Positions 21,878 to 24,878 of a DNA stretch of 24,878 nucleotides are shown here, in pieces; position 1 is the stretch's first letter, and the number at the start of each line of letters is the position of its first letter. A program made the position numbers and the translations under genes. The DNA is taken from positions 1 to 24,878 of the forward strand of contig DGUQ01000031.1 of assembly GCA_002394725.1 (NCBI GenBank), written 5' to 3'. The DNA comes from Ruminococcaceae bacterium UBA4306. GTDB taxonomy: Bacteria > Bacillota > Clostridia > Oscillospirales > Acutalibacteraceae. The notes beneath the pieces are model-generated. The model was not told the origin of the DNA, did no database searches, and saw nothing but the letters and a program-made list of their open reading frames with translations.

Positions 21878-22753
21878 ATGGAAGCTACCTTTATAACGCG
21901 GTTGATAGGCACGCTCAAAACCTTTACCATCAAGGATTTGATCGACGTTGTCATTATCGCGCTGATTATTTTCTATCTGTTACGATTGTTCCGCAACAGC
22001 CGTGCCGGTCAGCTGGTCAAGGGTTTCTTGATCCTTTTGGCGGTTTACGGCGTCGCGTATATCGCCCAGCTCACGATGTTGACCTATATACTCAACTCGA
22101 TCTTCACCTACTGGGCGATCATCTTCATCGTCGTATTCCAGCCGGAGCTGCGACTCGGTCTGGAACGTCTGGGACGCTCTAACCGACGGCTGCGCAGCTT
22201 TATGTCCTCAACGGTGCAGAACCCGGAGGATAAGGTCTACAAGGCGATCTCCGATGTAGCGGATACCTGCGCGGTTTTCTCAAAATCCAAGACAGGCGCG
22301 CTGATCGTGTTTGAGCGCGATTCACCGCTGGGTGATATCGCCAACACGGGCACCATCCTCAACAGTGATGTTTCTCCGGCGCTTTTGGGCAACATCTTCT
22401 TCAACAAAGCGCCCCTGCATGACGGCGCGAGCATTATCCGTGACGGAAAGCTCCTCTCGGCAGGCTGTATCCTGCCCCTGACTGATAACCTCAACATCAG
22501 TCAGGATCTGGGCACCAGACACCGTGCCGCGATCGGTATGACAGAGGAAAGCGACGCTGTCGTCGTCGTGGTGTCAGAGGAAACGGGCAACATCTCCATT
22601 GCGCTCAACGGTATGTTGACGCGCGATTTTAATCGCGACGCTCTTTATAACAGGTTGGTTGAATTGATCGTTGTCGGCGACAAGGACAATAACTCCGGCC
22701 TGCTTGCTGCTCTTTTCAATAAGCGAAAGGAGAAGAAGAATGAAAAAGAATAA
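21878..22753 (+). CDS. cdaA: Diadenylate cyclase CdaA
   Basis: Membrane-bound enzyme that makes c-di-AMP from two ATP; the messenger controls potassium and osmolyte balance and cell-wall homeostasis. The 291-residue protein has three N-terminal membrane helices (about 20-37, 46-63 and 67-87) followed by FQPELRLGLERLGR and the DAC domain. The catalytic motif DGA is at 182-184 (LHDGASIIRDG) and RHR at 214-216 (GTRHRAAIGMTEESDA). The open frame reaches back to 21848, but ATG 21878 has GGAAGGA at good spacing and starts at the expected place. It overlaps cdaR by 14 nt, the conserved CdaA-CdaR pairing. A promoter lies directly upstream. Confidence 0.96.
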   Translation: MEATFITRLIGTLKTFTIKDLIDVVIIALIIFYLLRLFRNSRAGQLVKGFLILLAVYGVAYIAQLTMLTYILNSIFTYWAIIFIVVFQPELRLGLERLGRSNRRLRSFMSSTVQNPEDKVYKAISDVADTCAVFSKSKTGALIVFERDSPLGDIANTGTILNSDVSPALLGNIFFNKAPLHDGASIIRDGKLLSAGCILPLTDNLNISQDLGTRHRAAIGMTEESDAVVVVVSEETGNISIALNGMLTRDFNRDALYNRLVELIVVGDKDNNSGLLAALFNKRKEKKNEKE

Positions 22754-24062
22754 AAGCCTTTTATCGAGATTATTCTCCTCGAATATCTTTTTGCTGATTC
22801 TCTCCTTTGTCCTTTCGTTTGCGTCATGGATCGTCGTATCCTTTGTATCCGATACCAACATCAAAACCACTACCATCGAAAACGTCCCCGTCTCCATCAA
22901 TCTGCCCGAGTCGGATTATGACTACACCTATTTTCTGGATAAGTATTACGGTATTTCGCTGGATGACGCAGGCAATCCGTTGGTAAGTGTTGAGGTCAAG
23001 GGCAACGCGATCATTGTCGGCTCCTTAAAGCCGGAGAATATCGACATCACCGGCAAGATCAATATCCCCAGTAACGCCGCGATATCGCCGCAGGAATACA
23101 TGGTATCGCTGAATTATGAAAAGTCGGGCGTACTGACAAACTACGAGGTCCAGTCTATCTCACCCTCGTCCCTCATGGTATATGTCGATCAGCCGCTCGA
23201 AAAAGAGTTTGATATCGTGAATTCCTGTACCTTTAAGAACACCGATAATACTATGTACGCCAACCTCTCGCTCTCTCAGACCAAGGTCAAGATCAATGGT
23301 CCCGAGTCTCAGATCAATGAGATCTCGACCGTTGAGGTACACGGCGAGATCACCGAGGAAGGAACCGTCAAAAAGGAATTCATCTATAAGGACAGCGAGG
23401 GCAGGGAGCTCAGTGATTCTTACTTCACTCCCTCCGTCAATAATGTGAGCGTCACCGCCAAGCTGATTCCGATCACGAAAGTCAATCTGAAAACCGAATT
23501 CAAAAATAAACCGAGCGGCGTCAAGGTACAGGCGAGCGTATCTCCGTCCGCTGTCAGGGTCGCCGGCGAGCAGGAAGAGCTGAATAAATACAAGAACGGT
23601 CTGACGCTGACTACGCTGGATTTTGCGACGCTGAAAAACGAGGAATACAGGGAAGAGTTCACTATTACGCCTCCCGATAACTGCAAGATCATTGCGGACG
23701 AAAACGAAAAAACCGCTCCCACCAAGGCCGCGGTATCGTTGGATCTGAGCTCGTACAAGGAGACCACGATCAGTAAAAAGATCACCTATGATGACGACGG
23801 CTACACCTATGTCTTCGCGCCGGGTGATATCAGCGTAACGGTCTTCGGTGAAGAAAGCGAGATCAAAGAGATCACCTCGGATGATATCAAGCTGACCGTC
23901 GATATCCCGGATGATTTCAAAGCCAAGATCAAAGAGCTGGAAACCGGAGAGAACGTATCCCGTCAAAGCGTCAAGCTCAAGCTGGAGCTGAGCGGCGACT
24001 ATTCCAACAGCTGGATCTACGGTCAGTATACGGTCGATCAGGTCACAGTCATCAAGAAATAA
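22740..24062 (+). CDS. cdaR: YbbR-domain protein, CdaA regulator
   Basis: Membrane-anchored, outward-facing partner that modulates CdaA. The 440-residue protein has one N-terminal membrane helix (about 14-36, IFLLILSFVLSFASWIVV) and then successive beta-rich YbbR-type repeats of roughly 85-95 residues. Repeat boundaries are seen from the recurring pattern 'V-V-G' and KVNLK/ITK phrases (about 40-130, 140-225, 235-330 and 340-435). The frame is open from 22671, but ATG 22740 follows AAAGGAG and gives the membrane anchor at the N-terminus. It overlaps the end of cdaA. In Bacillus the next gene is glmM; here the operon stops at a bidirectional terminator. Confidence 0.92.
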   Translation: MKKNKSLLSRLFSSNIFLLILSFVLSFASWIVVSFVSDTNIKTTTIENVPVSINLPESDYDYTYFLDKYYGISLDDAGNPLVSVEVKGNAIIVGSLKPENIDITGKINIPSNAAISPQEYMVSLNYEKSGVLTNYEVQSISPSSLMVYVDQPLEKEFDIVNSCTFKNTDNTMYANLSLSQTKVKINGPESQINEISTVEVHGEITEEGTVKKEFIYKDSEGRELSDSYFTPSVNNVSVTAKLIPITKVNLKTEFKNKPSGVKVQASVSPSAVRVAGEQEELNKYKNGLTLTTLDFATLKNEEYREEFTITPPDNCKIIADENEKTAPTKAAVSLDLSSYKETTISKKITYDDDGYTYVFAPGDISVTVFGEESEIKEITSDDIKLTVDIPDDFKAKIKELETGENVSRQSVKLKLELSGDYSNSWIYGQYTVDQVTVIKK

Positions 24063-24063
24063 A

Positions 24064-24093
24064 AAAACGCACTGTCACACGGCAGTGCGTTTT
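24064..24093. terminator. Bidirectional terminator between cdaR and the SEDS gene
   Basis: AAAACGCACTG (24064-24074) pairs with CAGTGCGTTTT (24083-24093), 11 bp around an 8-nt loop, with A residues before and TTTTC after. It lies between two convergent stop codons and can serve both strands. Confidence 0.88.
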
Positions 24094-24113
24094 CTTATAG
24101 AGCTTACTTAGTA

Positions 24114-24878
24114 TTAGATCGAAGGGGTCATATATTTATATTTATTCGTTTTGAGCAGTCCCTGTGACGCGTCGGGAGCGTCCTTGTGATAATGTACGCT
24201 TTGCACCAAGCCGATACTGATCAGCACGGAGAGCAGGGAGGTACCGCCGGAGGAGAAGAACGGCAGAGTGATGCCGACAACCGGCAGCAGACCGAGTACC
24301 ATACCGATATTGATGATCGTCTGTACACTGATCATCGCGAATACGCCGACGCAGATCATCCTGCCTAAGTAATCACGTGCCGCAATCGCGTTCATCGCCA
24401 GCTTGACGCAGATCAAAAGGAGAATGAAGATCAAAAGCAAACAGCCGATAAAGCCGAGCTCCTCACCGGCAACCGTGAAAATAAAGTCGTTCTCCTGCTC
24501 GGGTACAATGCCCGAGGCGACTCTTCCGCCGTTGCCCAGCCCTGTACCGCTCAAGCCGCCCGACGCGACGCTGACCTTGCCCTGATACTGCTGCCAGCCG
24601 TAGTTTTTCATCGCGTTGCCGTCGATATCGAAGATCGCGGTGAAGCGGCTCTTCTGCTCCTCATTGAGGAAATAATTCCATAATATCGGGATCCCTGCCG
24701 CGAGCAGCACCAGCATGATCAGAAAGTATCTCAGCTGCACACCGCCGATAAACGCCATGATCAGGAAGAGGAACAAAAAGATCAGTACCGTGCCGTCATC
24801 GCCCTGCATATGGATCAGCACTACGGGCACTGCCATATGGACGATCAGGGAGAGCACGCCCAGCAGATGATGGAGCAT
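24114..24878 (-). CDS. SEDS-family peptidoglycan polymerase (RodA/FtsW type), N-terminus beyond the window
   Basis: Multi-pass membrane glycosyltransferase that polymerises peptidoglycan from lipid II with a class B penicillin-binding protein. The 254 visible residues are the C-terminal two thirds; the frame is still open at the right edge, so the apparent Met at 24878 need not be the start. Visible landmarks are HMQGDDGTVLIF (SEDS catalytic-Asp region, usually QPDLGTA), the extracellular stretch with GWQQYQGKVSVASGGLSGTGLGNG, ENDFIFTVAGEELGFIG, and LLPVVGITLPFFSSGGTSLLSV (usually PFMSYGGSS). About 110-140 residues are missing. The motifs fit RodA slightly better than FtsW, but I do not assign one. 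Its terminator is shared with cdaR. Confidence 0.88.
   Translation of the reverse strand: MLHHLLGVLSLIVHMAVPVVLIHMQGDDGTVLIFLFLFLIMAFIGGVQLRYFLIMLVLLAAGIPILWNYFLNEEQKSRFTAIFDIDGNAMKNYGWQQYQGKVSVASGGLSGTGLGNGGRVASGIVPEQENDFIFTVAGEELGFIGCLLLIFILLLICVKLAMNAIAARDYLGRMICVGVFAMISVQTIINIGMVLGLLPVVGITLPFFSSGGTSLLSVLISIGLVQSVHYHKDAPDASQGLLKTNKYKYMTPSI

Noticed and set aside
22671..22739. Longer cdaR start inside cdaA
   Set aside because: No ribosome binding site, and it would add 23 residues before the membrane anchor; ATG 22740 has AAAGGAG.

Overview
The window reads as chromosomal DNA of a Clostridia-class Firmicute, most likely a Ruminococcus-like member of the Oscillospiraceae. The grounds are a PolC-type replicase, strong AGGAGG-type ribosome binding sites, the dxr-rseP-ispG-polC order, a CdaA/CdaR pair, a TIGR04086-type membrane protein, and a secreted alpha-amylase ending in a type I dockerin, as in starch-degrading amylosomes. 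I see no tRNA, rRNA, CRISPR array, transposase or prophage gene. Assignments rest on motif recognition in the translations; no database search was run.

Layout, left to right. (1) 2-6946, plus strand: 3' end of dxr, then rseP, ispG and polC, a compact isoprenoid / membrane protease / replication cluster. (2) 6947-9900: a promoter, a leader of about 280 nt, and a secreted GH13 amylase with a starch-binding-like region and a dockerin, closed by a strong terminator. (3) 10047-10332, minus: a small HPr-like protein that lacks the phosphorylatable histidine, divergent from mtaB (tRNA methylthiotransferase, plus). (4) 11727-14072: a membrane-anchored GHL10-type glycosyl-hydrolase-like protein (minus), facing away from a DUF1294 membrane protein that overlaps an RluA-type pseudouridine synthase (plus). 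(5) 14121-17217, minus: queA-tgt-yajC-TIGR04086, the queuosine/YajC cluster. (6) 17257-20261, plus: asd-dapA-dapB behind a near-consensus promoter, the shared trunk of lysine/diaminopimelate synthesis. (7) 20285-21739, plus: a DUF3343 (putative Se/S-carrier-like) gene translationally coupled to a cysteine desulfurase-like gene. (8) 21777-24062, plus: cdaA-cdaR, c-di-AMP synthesis and its regulator. (9) 24114-24878, minus: 3' part of a SEDS-family (RodA/FtsW) gene running off the window.

Most of the window is conserved housekeeping. The least expected signal is a regulatory arrangement seen twice, on opposite strands and before unrelated genes (TIGR04086 at 14525 and DUF3343 at 20370). In both, a terminator-like hairpin carries the Shine-Dalgarno sequence in its 3' arm, and its U-tract runs straight into the AUG. 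The copy before DUF3343 also has an upstream segment that could form an alternative antiterminator pairing. Other points worth a look are the missing canonical start codon of rseP, a Cys/His cluster in the amylase's C-terminal module, and the archaeal/eukaryal-type Asd with SNCS in place of PNCS.
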